From the NCBI GenBank assembly GCA_036788215.1, contig DAIQNV010000001.1:1-64000 (forward strand): 64,000 bases of DNA. Direction: 5' to 3'. Under the pieces are notes generated by a model. That model had not been told where the DNA came from. It searched no databases and saw only the letters and a list, made by a program, of their open reading frames with translations. This DNA is from DAIQNV01 sp036788215 (GTDB lineage Bacteria > Planctomycetota > Phycisphaerae > Phycisphaerales > UBA1924). The number at the start of each line of letters is the position of its first letter. The first letter of the stretch is position 1. Of the stretch, positions 41,202-52,018 are shown piece after piece. A program made the position numbers and the translations under genes.

Positions 41202-42077
41202 ATGATGAAGACGACGATGTCGGCGGGTCCGCGCTTGGCGGCCTGCATTTTGGGGCTCGGGGCCCTGCTTTCGGGCGGGTGCGTGAGCCAGCAGGCCTAC
41301 GACGACCTGCTGAGCGAGAACCGGACGCTGACGAGCCGGAATGTCGACCTGCAGGGGCGGGTGGGCGAGCTCGAGCAGATGTCGCGGGGCTTGCAGCAGA
41401 ACACCCAGGACTCGCGCGGGGCGATGAGCGACCTGGACCGGGCCAACGCGATGCTCCGTCAGCAGCTCAACCAGAGCCGGGCGACGATCCTCGACCTTGA
41501 GGACCGGCTCGACTCGATCCAGCTCAGCGAGATCGACCCGACGACGGACCTGGCGCTCACGCGCCTCGCCGCGCGGTTCCCCGACCTGCTGCGGTACGAC
41601 TCGCAGCGGGGGATGATCCGCCTGGCGAGCGACCTGACCTTCGACTCGGGGTCCGCGGAGGTAAAGGCGGAGGCCAAGCAGAGCCTGAGCGCTTTGGGCG
41701 AGATTCTGCGGTCGCCGGAGGCGTCGGGCTACGACATCCGCATCGTGGGGCACACCGACTCCGCGACCCCGAGCGCCCGGACGAGGCAGCGCCACCCGAC
41801 CAACATGCACCTCTCGGCCCACCGGGCGATCGCGGTGCGTCAGGAGCTCCTGGCGATGGGCCTGCAGCCGGCGCGGATGTACGCCGCGGGGTGGGGCGAG
41901 TTCCGCCCGGCGGTCGCCAACAACCCCGATGGCAACACGCGTGAGAACCGGCGCGTGGAGATCTTCCTGCTGCCCTCAACCGCGTCGAGCATGGCGCCCG
42001 CACAGGAAGACAGCGGGACGCCCGCGAATGTCGACCGCCAGCGTCTGAACGCGCCGGCGACCGATCCGACGAAGTGA
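41202..42077 (+). CDS. OmpA/Pal-like lipoprotein
   Basis: A 291-residue lipoprotein. The lipobox is SGGC (about 24-27). A coiled-coil stem follows (about 30-110, YDDLLSENRTLTSRN and on). The C-terminal OmpA domain (about 135-262) shows LTFDSGSAEVKAEAKQSL, IVGHTDSATPS, and NTRENRRVEIFLLP, the peptidoglycan-binding signature. It should tether the outer layer to peptidoglycan. GAGGAG ends 7 nt before the ATG; a strong terminator follows. Confidence 0.9.
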   Translation: MMKTTMSAGPRLAACILGLGALLSGGCVSQQAYDDLLSENRTLTSRNVDLQGRVGELEQMSRGLQQNTQDSRGAMSDLDRANAMLRQQLNQSRATILDLEDRLDSIQLSEIDPTTDLALTRLAARFPDLLRYDSQRGMIRLASDLTFDSGSAEVKAEAKQSLSALGEILRSPEASGYDIRIVGHTDSATPSARTRQRHPTNMHLSAHRAIAVRQELLAMGLQPARMYAAGWGEFRPAVANNPDGNTRENRRVEIFLLPSTASSMAPAQEDSGTPANVDRQRLNAPATDPTK

Positions 42078-42100
42078 TCGGGTGAAGATGAAACCTTGGG

Positions 42101-42135
42101 AGCCCCGGGCGATCGCTCGGGGCTTCTTTGTTTTT
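42101..42135 (+). terminator. Intrinsic terminator of the OmpA-like gene
   Basis: Stem AGCCCCG (42101-42107) / CGGGGCT (42118-42124), followed by TCTTTGTTTTT. Confidence 0.85.
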
Positions 42136-42157
42136 GGGGTCAGAGGAATTGCCAAAG

Positions 42158-42341
42158 CCACGATCGTGAGATCGTGGGCTCGAGATCGAGTCCTGCGACC
42201 GTCCGCGTTGCCACCAACGCGGCTCTGAGTGCGGTGCCGGCGCGCTGAAGTCGTTGTTGTCTGGGGGTGGGGTGAGAGACGAGGCTTGGAGAGGAGAAGG
42301 CGCTGCGCTTGGGGAGTCCCTTGCTTGCGCTGCGGGCTCGT
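42158..42341 (-). repeat. Composite palindromic repeat, copy C (complete, inverted)
   Basis: Read on the minus strand it has the same order as copy B: left module (42341-42305, identical to B over about 36 nt), CTCCAAGCCTCGTC (about 42288-42275), an AGCCGCGTT...AACGCGG palindrome (about 42225-42203) and the hairpin CCACGATC-TCAC-GATCGTGG (42177-42158). It fills most of the 329-bp spacer 42078-42406 between ompA-like and the cox-cluster gene. A weaker similarity to the left module recurs at about 42408-42440, over the 3' end of that gene. Confidence 0.75.
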
Positions 42342-42406
42342 TGGGGTCAGCGAACGGCTGAGGGTGGTCAGCACGCAGCTTCGCGGGTCGTGACACCGGA
42401 GTCTGG

Positions 42407-43339
42407 TCAGTCCCTCGCTGGCGCTTCGGGCTCGTCCAAGGCGTCGGACTCCCTCGTGCGCTTCGCCGGGGCGAGGGCGAAGGCGAGGCTCAGGATGAGC
42501 CCGAGGGCGCTGGCGCTCGCGACGGGGAGTGTCCAGCCGGCGCTCACGAGGGCCTGGTTTTCCTTGGTGATCGCGGGGGGCCTGGGCATGATCTGCAGGG
42601 CGGCATCCCATCGCCAGGTGCCCTCCCGCAGTTCATCCTCTGCCCGCTGCGGGGGTTCCTCGCCCTGCTGGTAGGCGCGGACCTGGCGACGGTAGAAGCT
42701 CTTGCCGCTCTCGGGGAAGCGGCGCTCGGTGGTCTCGATCGTGCCATCGGGGAGAAGCTCGTGGAAGCGGAAGGTCCAGCGGTGGCGCATCACTTCGCCG
42801 AAGCCCCAGCTGTCGGCGTCGACCGCGAGGTTGAAACGCCCGCCCTCGATCACGCCCGGGTCGGGGTCGCGGATCACGACGGCGCAGCGGACGGGCAGCT
42901 CGCCCGCCTTGTAGAGCTCGCGGAACTCGCTGAGCGGGCGGCGCTCGGAGTCGGCGAAGAAGAAGACGCCCATCCAGTCGGTGTAGCGGTCGAGCCCGGG
43001 GCGGGCGACCTCGCTCGGCACCTCGACCGGGATGATGAGTTCGGTGGCGCTCGTCGGGTTGTTGGTGTCGTGGGCGGGCTCGGCGTAGCGGAGCGTGATC
43101 GTGCCGGAACCATCCTCCGCGAGGTCGGGGATGAAGGCGACCTCTCGCCCCGCGAAGTTGAAGGTGGGCTGGTCGGTGCGGATGAAGAACCAGATGGGCT
43201 TCTGGTGATCCTGGATGTACGCGTGGATGCGCTGGGCCAGGAAGATGGAGCTGACCACGAGCCCGACGAGCGAGAGCGCCGCGAGCGTCCATACGAACGG
43301 ACGGGCGGGGCGACGGGATGCGTAGGGCGGACGGGTCAT
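42407..43339 (-). CDS. Membrane-anchored protein of the oxidase cluster, unknown function
   Basis: A 310-residue protein. One TM helix near the start (about 16-38), a large extracytoplasmic domain (about 45-275) with DQPTFNFAGREVAFIPDL and RRFPESGKSFYRRQVRAY, and a second TM helix near the end (about 277-299). No family recognised. It is the last gene of the cox cluster, 49 nt after coxD, so an oxidase assembly or accessory role is inferred. An in-frame GTG at 43351 is an alternative start. Its last codons run into sequence resembling the composite repeat. Confidence 0.65.
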   Translation of the reverse strand: MTRPPYASRRPARPFVWTLAALSLVGLVVSSIFLAQRIHAYIQDHQKPIWFFIRTDQPTFNFAGREVAFIPDLAEDGSGTITLRYAEPAHDTNNPTSATELIIPVEVPSEVARPGLDRYTDWMGVFFFADSERRPLSEFRELYKAGELPVRCAVVIRDPDPGVIEGGRFNLAVDADSWGFGEVMRHRWTFRFHELLPDGTIETTERRFPESGKSFYRRQVRAYQQGEEPPQRAEDELREGTWRWDAALQIMPRPPAITKENQALVSAGWTLPVASASALGLILSLAFALAPAKRTRESDALDEPEAPARD

Positions 43340-43388
43340 GGCTCCATTCACGCTAGCGCGGTGGGAGGGCGGGTGTCGCGGGCGGGAC

Positions 43389-44285
43389 TCACTCCGGCTC
43401 GACCGCGCCGGGGGCTTCGTTGTTCTGCTCGTCGCTTGCCTGCGGGGTAATGGCCTGGGGCGGGGTGGTGTCGAAGAGGCCCGGGGTCATTCCAGTGCGA
43501 ACGACGCGCCGGGAGGCGGTCGACACCTCGGGGGCGTTCGCGCGGACGCCCTCTGCGTCGGTCGCAGCGTCCTCGGACGCGTGCTTGTCCGCCTGGCCGG
43601 CGCCGCCCGCGGCGATCCACTTGGCGTGGATGTCGCTCTCGTCCGCGGGGTGACGGGGGACATTCCCGTGGTGATAGTGGGCGTAGTTGGTGTAGAAGTA
43701 CTTCCAGAACTTCTCCTCGCCGACCTCCGCGATCTTGTTCTCGCGGGACTGCGTGACGATGGGGCCGGAAATGTCGGCACCGTTCCAGCGGGACATGCCG
43801 ACGCCGCTGCCGCCGTCGACCGCGGTGGTGCCGCCCCAGGGCTTGGCCAGGTCACGGTTGGCGAGGTCGATGGCGGGGAAGGTCATGAAGAGACCGAGGG
43901 TGATGATGGTGGTGAGCATGACCATGCCGTTGAGCGGCTTGTCGTGGCGGAGGTGCATGAAGTAGAGGCAGACGAACATCGCCTTGATCGTGGCGATGCT
44001 CATCGCGATATTGACGTTCCAGAGCTGGGTGATGGGGAAGTCGGTGTAGGTGGTCAGGATGACCTCGCCCTTGGCGACGAAGACGGTGAGGAAGGTGAAG
44101 AAAAGCAGCGCCCCGAGCACGCCGACCATCAGCTGCCATGAGGAGACATGGTGCTCCTCGTGGTGGTGGCCCTCGTCGTCGACGGGCGTGCCGGCGTGCA
44201 TCTTGTGCGGGTCGTCCCAGTCGTAGCCCGGGCCGCGCTGGTGGAGGTTGTCGCCGGTCTGGATGGATGAGGGGTCGCTCGACAT
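43389..44285 (-). CDS. coxD: Cytochrome c oxidase subunit IV (prokaryotic type) with long C-terminal extension
   Basis: A 298-residue protein. The core is three TM helices at about 47-145 (SWQLMVGVLGALLFFTFLTV, WNVNIAMSIATIKAMFVCLY, LNGMVMLTTIITLGLFMTFP), the caa3 subunit IV pattern. The N-terminus is His/Glu-rich (DDEGHHHEEHH). About 150 extra residues follow the third helix, well beyond the usual length of about 100, and are not recognised. 43 nt downstream of coxC. Confidence 0.85.
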   Translation of the reverse strand: MSSDPSSIQTGDNLHQRGPGYDWDDPHKMHAGTPVDDEGHHHEEHHVSSWQLMVGVLGALLFFTFLTVFVAKGEVILTTYTDFPITQLWNVNIAMSIATIKAMFVCLYFMHLRHDKPLNGMVMLTTIITLGLFMTFPAIDLANRDLAKPWGGTTAVDGGSGVGMSRWNGADISGPIVTQSRENKIAEVGEEKFWKYFYTNYAHYHHGNVPRHPADESDIHAKWIAAGGAGQADKHASEDAATDAEGVRANAPEVSTASRRVVRTGMTPGLFDTTPPQAITPQASDEQNNEAPGAVEPE

Positions 44286-44328
44286 GGTGCGGGACTCCGG
44301 GAGCGGAGAGGGTCCTGTCCGACGGCGT

Positions 44329-45030
44329 TCAGTGGATGAGGTACAGCAGCGGGAAGAGGAAGATCCAGACGAGGTCGACGAGGTGCCAGTACAGCCCCGA
44401 GGTCTCGACCATCGCGTAGTTCTTGGGCCCGTAGATGCCCTTGTACGAGCGGACCAGGACCCAGAGCAGGAGGCCCCCGCCGATGATGACGTGCAACGCG
44501 TGCACGCCCGTCGCGACGTAGTAGAGCCCCCACCACAGGGGCTCGTTCGGATCGGACGCGTAGGGGTAGTCGAAGAGGATGCCGGGGCGCTTGCCCTCGG
44601 TCCACTTCGGGATGTACTCCATGAAGATCTTGATGCAGAAGAATCCCGCGGCGCAGATCAGCGTGATGATCAGGTTGACCTTCAGCCAGAACTGCTGGTT
44701 GAGCTGCGCACAGCGGACCGCCATGGCGACCGTGAAGCTGGAGATGAGCAGCACGACCGTGTTCGTGAGGCCCCAGTTCACGTCGAGGTAGAGCGAGCCG
44801 TTGATGAACGCCTCGGGGAACTTCATCCGCAGGATCGCGTAGCCCACGAAGATGCCCGCGAAGAGCAGCACCTCGGTCGACAGGAAGAGCCACATGCCGA
44901 ACTTCGCGGCATCGAACTCGTCCTCAGCGTTGCGCCAGTGGTGGCCCGGGCGGTAGTCCTCCCAGGCCATGCGCTTCGCGCCGGCCTGGCTGTCGGGCCC
45001 GGTGGGCGTGGGCGTGTCGATCGCGGTCAT
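44329..45030 (-). CDS. coxC: Cytochrome c oxidase subunit III
   Basis: A 233-residue membrane subunit with about five TM helices. Conserved features: GMWLFLSTEVLLFAGIF, FPEAFINGSLYLDVNWGLTNT, and the C-terminal TGVHALHVIIGG with ETSGLYWHLVDLVWIFLFPLLYL. It stabilises the catalytic core and helps proton uptake. 44 nt downstream of coxA. Confidence 0.95.
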   Translation of the reverse strand: MTAIDTPTPTGPDSQAGAKRMAWEDYRPGHHWRNAEDEFDAAKFGMWLFLSTEVLLFAGIFVGYAILRMKFPEAFINGSLYLDVNWGLTNTVVLLISSFTVAMAVRCAQLNQQFWLKVNLIITLICAAGFFCIKIFMEYIPKWTEGKRPGILFDYPYASDPNEPLWWGLYYVATGVHALHVIIGGGLLLWVLVRSYKGIYGPKNYAMVETSGLYWHLVDLVWIFLFPLLYLIH

Positions 45031-45074
45031 CGCGGTCTCCGGTGGGCCGGGCGTCGGCCGGCTCGGTCAGTGGG

Positions 45075-46868
<1,794 letters not shown>

Positions 46869-46930
46869 GCTCGAACCTCTCGGCCTGTGGCCCGCCATTG
46901 GCGGGCGCCTGCCTCGTCAATCCTCATCGG

Positions 46931-48229
46931 TCAGTCGGTGGACACCATGGCGGGCACCCCGCCCTCGGGGTCCGTCGCGGGCTCGTCCTCTGCGGGGGCC
47001 TCGCCCTCGCCCGGCGCCGCCCCGTCGTCGCCCTCGCCCTCCGCGGGCGCTTCACCCTCGGCAGGCGCCTCGGCGCCCTCCTCATCGGGGTCGTACTTGT
47101 CGCTCAGGGTCTTCATGTAGACGATGAGACCCTCCAGTTGGGCCTCGCTCAAGAGGCCCTGGAAGCTGGGCATCTGGTTCGCATAGCCCGCGTGGATCTT
47201 GGCCCCGGGCACCAGGATCGACTCGCGGAGGTAGTTCTCGTCCGCCAGCACGGTGCCCCCGCTGGCGAGCGGGACCTCGTAGCCGTACAGGTTCTTCCAG
47301 GTCGGGCCGGTCATCCCCGAGCCATCGATCGAGTGGCAGGTGTAGCACCGGCCCGCGGCGACGGAGCGGCCAATATCCACCGGCGACATGTCTCCCTGGT
47401 TCCAGCCCGCGAGGATGGCGTCGTAGCTGGTTTCGGAGCCCGCCTTGGGCACCACGCGGAGAATCGCCGCCATCTCGGCGTGCAGGTCGCCGCAGTATTC
47501 GGCGCAGAAGATCCAGTGGTCCTGGTAGGGGGCCCCGGGCTTCAGGAGCGGGGTCTTGAAGGTGTAGCCGGTGTACCGGTTGGGGTGCAGGTCCATCTTG
47601 ACGCGGAAGTCGGGGATCCAGAACGAGTGCAGCACGTCCTGGCTCAGCATCCGCAGCCCGATATTGGTGTCCTCGGGCACGACGAAGACCGGGACGCCCT
47701 GACCGTTGTTGAAGGTGTTGCCCTCGTCGAGGGGCACCGACCAGCCGCTCTCCTCGCCGTCGGGGTAGGTGATCGACCACCCCCACTTCCATCCCGACAC
47801 CCTGAGTTCGATCGCATCGCCCGGGAAGACCTGCTTCTCCATGTAGGTCCAGAAGCCCAGCAGGAAGAGCACGATCAGCGCCGAACTCGGGACGATCGTC
47901 CAGATGATCTCCAGCAGCGTGTTGTGCGAGGGGCTGGGCTCCGCCGGCACGCCGGGCCGCCTGCGGTACTTGATCGCCCAGTAGATCCACAGGATCGAAA
48001 GCAGCACGAACCAGAACACGCCGAACCAGAAGATCAGCATGAACAGGCCGTCGGTCGCTGCGGAGGTTTCGGTCAGCCCGCCGCTGCGGAAGAAGATGCG
48101 CTCCCAGAACCCGCCTGTGACATTCTGCACCTCGTCCGTGTGGGCGAGACGCAGGGGCGGAACCGTCGCCAGGCTGGCCGCCGGGATACCCCCCGACAGG
48201 GCGTGGGTGAGCGTGGTCAGCATCGTCAT
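46931..48229 (-). CDS. coxB: Cytochrome c oxidase subunit II with haem c domain
   Basis: A 432-residue caa3-type subunit. A signal-like N-terminus and two TM helices (about 60-85, 108-130) precede the CuA cupredoxin domain with CAEYCGDLHAEM (about 241-252). A cytochrome c domain follows with CYTCH (about 293-297) and a distal Met in NQMPSF. The last 55 residues are a repetitive acidic tail (E/A/G/P). It receives electrons from ACIII or cytochrome c. The start overlaps the SCO stop (ATGA). Confidence 0.95.
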   Translation of the reverse strand: MTMLTTLTHALSGGIPAASLATVPPLRLAHTDEVQNVTGGFWERIFFRSGGLTETSAATDGLFMLIFWFGVFWFVLLSILWIYWAIKYRRRPGVPAEPSPSHNTLLEIIWTIVPSSALIVLFLLGFWTYMEKQVFPGDAIELRVSGWKWGWSITYPDGEESGWSVPLDEGNTFNNGQGVPVFVVPEDTNIGLRMLSQDVLHSFWIPDFRVKMDLHPNRYTGYTFKTPLLKPGAPYQDHWIFCAEYCGDLHAEMAAILRVVPKAGSETSYDAILAGWNQGDMSPVDIGRSVAAGRCYTCHSIDGSGMTGPTWKNLYGYEVPLASGGTVLADENYLRESILVPGAKIHAGYANQMPSFQGLLSEAQLEGLIVYMKTLSDKYDPDEEGAEAPAEGEAPAEGEGDDGAAPGEGEAPAEDEPATDPEGGVPAMVSTD

Positions 48230-49140
48230 CGTGTCGTCCCTCCCGCGTAGGCGTGCTCGCCCGCCCGCGCCCTCCCGGCCCGCCGCACCCGCTCGCCCAG
48301 GAACATCGCCCCGATAAAGACCGCGAGCCCGACCACCGTCGCGGCACCAGCGAGACGCATGACCGCCATCGCCTCGACCGAGTAGGCGCCCGCGGTCGGG
48401 TCGTAGCGGAAGCAGAAGTGCAGCAGGGCGTCGCCCAGGCTCTTGGCGATCCGCCCGTCGCTCGCGTCGAGCAGGCTGAGCTTGACCTCGCGCGTCGGGT
48501 AGTCGAACCCGTAGAGGTACCGCGTCACCCGCCCGTTCGGGCTGAGGACCATGATCCCGACGGGGTGCGAGTACTCGCCATTGGGCAACTGCTTGAACTG
48601 GAAACCGGTCGCGTCGCTCAGGGCCTTCAGGTCGCCCGCCCGCCCGGTGAGATAGATGAAGCCATCGCTGACGCCCGGCTCGGACGCGCGGTCGTAGCCC
48701 GTGAAGTCGAGCGTGCGCCGCCGATCCGCCTCCGCGATGCCCTCGGTGTGGTCGAAGCTGATGACCAGGAGGTTGAAGTCCTGCCCGACCGTGAAGTCGA
48801 GGGCGTTGATGGACTTCTGCACCCGGTCAAGCACAACCGTGCACACGATCGGGCAGTCGAAGTAGATGAACGCGAAGATGACCGGCTTCGAGCCATCGAA
48901 GACGTCATCGAGCGCCACCCGCTCGCCCCGGTGATTGGTGAAGGTCAGCCCCTTGGGGAGCGACTCGCCGAGCCGCTCGTCGATCGCGACCCCCTGGAGC
49001 TCTTCGGGCTTCTCCTTCAGCAGAATCTGCCCGAATGCCGGAGAGACCGCGCACGATGCGAACGCGAAGGCCAGACCGGTCACCAGCCGCTGGAAGCGGG
49101 CTCGCAGACCGACCGGGTTGTGTGCTGTCGCTCTGTTCAT
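48226..49140 (-). CDS. SCO1/SenC copper chaperone for CuA
   Basis: A 304-residue thioredoxin-fold protein that loads copper into the CuA site. The CxxxC motif is C96-P-I-V-C100, and the third ligand lies in SHPVGIMVL. A signal peptide is at the start (LVTGLAFAFASCAVSPAFG). A C-terminal TM helix (about 262-284) anchors it, which is unusual; most SCO proteins are N-terminally anchored. Operon position directly before coxB agrees with its role. Confidence 0.9.
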   Translation of the reverse strand: MNRATAHNPVGLRARFQRLVTGLAFAFASCAVSPAFGQILLKEKPEELQGVAIDERLGESLPKGLTFTNHRGERVALDDVFDGSKPVIFAFIYFDCPIVCTVVLDRVQKSINALDFTVGQDFNLLVISFDHTEGIAEADRRRTLDFTGYDRASEPGVSDGFIYLTGRAGDLKALSDATGFQFKQLPNGEYSHPVGIMVLSPNGRVTRYLYGFDYPTREVKLSLLDASDGRIAKSLGDALLHFCFRYDPTAGAYSVEAMAVMRLAGAATVVGLAVFIGAMFLGERVRRAGRARAGEHAYAGGTTR

Positions 49141-49205
49141 CGCATGCGCGGGTGGTCCCGTGCGTGTCCCTTCCTTGCCAATGCTTCGCCGATCCGTCCC
49201 CCGCC

Positions 49206-49643
49206 TCAGTCCTGCGCCGCCGCCAGGCCCGTGTCCGCCGAGCCCTCGGTCAGGCCCTGCGCCGCCGCCTCGCGATACTCGTCGACGACCATCGACATCG
49301 CCCGCTCGAGCGGGATGTGCAGCTTGCCCGCCTCGCGGTCGATCCAGCCCGCGGCCTCCAGGCGGCGCTGGGCGGTCGTCCGGTAGCTCATGTACTCCTG
49401 CGCACTGCCGACGCCCTCCTGCTTCTCCGCCTTGAGCTGTGTCGTGTAGCTCGAGAAGTACGCCGAGAGCAGCAGGATCACGAACAGCACGCCGAAGACG
49501 ATCACGAGCAGCGTCACACCGACCGCGCGCGTGCTGACCTGACCCGCATGCTCCGCCTGCGGGGCCGCTTCGTCGGAGCCGTGCCGGAACCAATCGTCGT
49601 GCCCGTGGTCCCCGTGATCGTCATGGCCTTGTGCAGCGCTCAT
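49206..49643 (-). CDS. Small His-rich membrane protein between ACIII and oxidase genes
   Basis: A 145-residue protein. The N-terminus is rich in His and Asp (GHDDHGDHGHDDWFRHG). One TM helix (about 39-63, GVTLLVIVFGVLFVILLLSA) leads to an amphipathic helical C-terminal domain (LKAEKQEGVGSAQEYMSYRTT, LHIPLERAMSMVVDEYREA). I do not recognise a named family. It lies first after the actF-cox spacer and before SCO, so a subunit or copper-handling role is plausible but unproven. Confidence 0.65.
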   Translation of the reverse strand: MSAAQGHDDHGDHGHDDWFRHGSDEAAPQAEHAGQVSTRAVGVTLLVIVFGVLFVILLLSAYFSSYTTQLKAEKQEGVGSAQEYMSYRTTAQRRLEAAGWIDREAGKLHIPLERAMSMVVDEYREAAAQGLTEGSADTGLAAAQD

Positions 49644-49814
49644 CGTCGATCGTCTCCGCTGGCGGGCCATCCCGCCCTTCTGGTTTCGACTTGTTCGTAT
49701 CGCCCGATGCCGCGGTCTTGCGAAACCGGAACGATTCTAGTTCTACAACACCCCGAGACGACCCGATCTGCCACCAAACCCCCAATACAGGGTTTCCTGG
49801 GGTCGGGCCCCGGC
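49644..49814 (-). promoter_or_regulatory. Spacer between actF and the cox genes with hairpin and candidate promoter
   Basis: 171 bp, the longest spacer inside the respiratory cluster. Read leftward: hairpin AAACCC-N8-GGGTTT (49795-49776) without a T-run, then TAGAAT (49739-49734), which resembles a -10 box but has no good -35. This could separate ACIII and oxidase expression or fine-tune a shared transcript. Confidence 0.35.
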
Positions 49815-51176
49815 TCACACATAGTTCTTGTGACCCAGACAACGCCCGAGCCGCGGATCCTTCACCGGAACGAGGGGAGCGGTGGTCAGGCTCCTCACGA
49901 GCATCCCCAGGAAGAGGGCCAGCACGCCGCCCACTGCGACGACATCCAGCCACCACCCCGCGAACCCGGGGTTTTCCCGGCCAGCCGCCGCGGCGACGTC
50001 CAGGTACACCATGGGCCGGACGATCCAGACCATGTCGAGCACCTGCGTGAAGAGCAGGAACGCGCCGAAGAACGCCAGCCCGAGCGTGCTCCTCTTCACC
50101 TTGCGGCTGATGAGGATGGGGAAGGGCGCCACGAAGTGCAGGAAGATGAGCAGGAAGCTGAGCACTTCCCAGCCTCCCTGCTGGCGGTGCACGAAGTAGG
50201 CGGTCTCCTCGGGGATGTTCGAGTACCAGATCAGGAAGTACTGGCTGAACCCGATGTACGCCCAGAAGACCATGAACGCGAAGAGCAGCTTGCCATGGTC
50301 GTGGAAGTGCTCCTCGGTCACGACCCCGTTGAGCCGGCCGAAGAAACGCAGCACCGCCGCGACGACCGCAGAGAGGGCTGCGCCGGACATGATCGCCCCG
50401 GCGAAGTAGTACACGCCCCACATGGTGCTGAAGAACCGGTAGTCGATCGACATCAGGAAGTCGAAGGCAGCGAAGGGCACCGTCAGGGCGAACAGCAGCA
50501 GCCCGATGCTGCTCAGCTTCCGCATCCGACTGGTCAGCCAGCGGTCGCCGGTCACGTCCTGCTGCTTGCTCAGGCTCAAGAGCGAGCGGCTCAGCCAGAC
50601 CCAGACCGCTCCGCAGACCAGGAAGCGAAGGACAAAGAACCCCGCGTTGAGGTACGGGTCCTTGTGCTCGATCAGGAAGGTGCCCCGCTTGTCATCGTTC
50701 AACCAGGTGAGCAGCACCCCCCCCGCCGCGAGCTCGACGACCACGATCGGCACCATGAGCAGCACCGGGAGCCACACCAGCCCCGCGATCTGCTCCAGGA
50801 TCCGCCGCATCGTCGTGGGCCAGTACGAGTTCGTGGCGTGGAACACCATCACCAGGAACAAGGAGCCCAGGCTGCACGCCAGCGCCGTGAAGACGCCGAC
50901 CTTGTACGCCGCCATCGCGTGACCGAGGTTCAGCGTGAACACGCCGAGCAGCGTGACTGCCAACCCGATCGCACCGATGATGAGGAACAGCCGGCTCAGG
51001 TTGTCCGACGCCGCCCCGGGCGCCTCGATGTTGTCCCCCTGCAGGAGCGGGTTCCGCCCCAGCCCGTCGAGGTACTTCGCGTAGGCGTCATCCGTCATGA
51101 TCGGCCCGTCGCCCCGCGACGAGGGCGCCGGCTGCGGGGTCACGACGGTCGAGTAGTCGCTCTGGATCAGGCTCAC
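49815..51176 (-). CDS. actF: Alternative complex III subunit ActF (quinone-site, NrfD-like membrane subunit 2)
   Basis: A 453-residue protein with about 10 TM helices, shorter and divergent relative to ActC. Typical ActF segments: FLIIGAIGLAVTLLGVF, HATNSYWPTTMRRILEQI, FDFLMSIDYRFFSTMWGVYYF and ISRKVKRSTLGLAFFGAFLL. Together with ActC it forms the membrane part of the quinol:cytochrome c oxidoreductase. The start overlaps the actE stop by 4 nt. Confidence 0.92.
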   Translation of the reverse strand: MSLIQSDYSTVVTPQPAPSSRGDGPIMTDDAYAKYLDGLGRNPLLQGDNIEAPGAASDNLSRLFLIIGAIGLAVTLLGVFTLNLGHAMAAYKVGVFTALACSLGSLFLVMVFHATNSYWPTTMRRILEQIAGLVWLPVLLMVPIVVVELAAGGVLLTWLNDDKRGTFLIEHKDPYLNAGFFVLRFLVCGAVWVWLSRSLLSLSKQQDVTGDRWLTSRMRKLSSIGLLLFALTVPFAAFDFLMSIDYRFFSTMWGVYYFAGAIMSGAALSAVVAAVLRFFGRLNGVVTEEHFHDHGKLLFAFMVFWAYIGFSQYFLIWYSNIPEETAYFVHRQQGGWEVLSFLLIFLHFVAPFPILISRKVKRSTLGLAFFGAFLLFTQVLDMVWIVRPMVYLDVAAAAGRENPGFAGWWLDVVAVGGVLALFLGMLVRSLTTAPLVPVKDPRLGRCLGHKNYV

Positions 51177-52018
51177 GAGTCACCCCCCGTCGTCGTGTCG
51201 GCGGTCGCCACGGCGCTCCCCGCCCCACCCGCCCCACCAGCCCCACCAGCCGGCCCCCGCATGGGCGTCGTCGCCACATTCAGGGTCGCCCGCTCCGTGG
51301 GCGTCAGGTCGTCGGGCGTTGCGCCCTGGCTCTGCTGCAGGGCCCGCAGGTACGCCACGATCGCCCACGCGTCCATCGTGTCCACCGCGTGCTTGTATCC
51401 CGGCATGCGGTTGGCCCCGTCGGTCCCCCACACGCCCTCGCGGATCACGTGGAAGAGCCACCCGTCCGTGCCCTGGCGGGTCGAACGGTCGGTGTAGGGC
51501 TCGCCCAGCAGGTTGGCCGGCGGGTAGCTCCACTTCCGCCCCACCATGCCCTGGCTGTCGGCGAGATACCCGTGGCACGCGGCACAGAAGATGTTGAACC
51601 GCTCCTGTCCGTGCTCGATCATCTCCATCGTCACCGGCACCGGCGAGAAGCGCACCCACTGCTGCTCCCCGCCCTCGGTCACCGCGCCGGTGAAGGTAGC
51701 CTCGTCCTCCGCGAGCAGCATCGAACGCTCGACCAGGAACTCCTGGGCCCACTCCTCGCCCGCGTGGCCCATCGGGTCGAACTCGAACCCGCTGAACGCC
51801 ACCGTGCCCGGGGGCACCGGCCGGCTCGTCCGCTTGTCAGCGAAGAACTCCGTCGCCTCCTGCGGGTCCCACTTGGGCTGGTCGTCGAGGTCGGGGAAGA
51901 AGCGGCGGGGCGGCGCCTCGCTGCGGTCGCCGCGACAGCCGGTCAGGCCCGCGAGCGTGACGCACGCGCCGAGCAGCACGACCGCGAGTCCGGTTGGCGA
52001 AACAGAACGGGGCATCAC
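51173..52018 (-). CDS. actE: Alternative complex III subunit ActE (mono-haem cytochrome c lipoprotein)
   Basis: A 281-residue lipoprotein. The lipobox is LTGC (residues about 25-28). One haem-binding motif CAACH lies at about 145-149, and MPGYKH is a likely Met-ligand region. The C-terminus is a G/A repeat tail. It carries electrons from ActA towards the oxidase. The stop overlaps actF, and the start overlaps the actD stop by 4 nt. Confidence 0.92.
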   Translation of the reverse strand: MMPRSVSPTGLAVVLLGACVTLAGLTGCRGDRSEAPPRRFFPDLDDQPKWDPQEATEFFADKRTSRPVPPGTVAFSGFEFDPMGHAGEEWAQEFLVERSMLLAEDEATFTGAVTEGGEQQWVRFSPVPVTMEMIEHGQERFNIFCAACHGYLADSQGMVGRKWSYPPANLLGEPYTDRSTRQGTDGWLFHVIREGVWGTDGANRMPGYKHAVDTMDAWAIVAYLRALQQSQGATPDDLTPTERATLNVATTPMRGPAGGAGGAGGAGSAVATADTTTGGDS

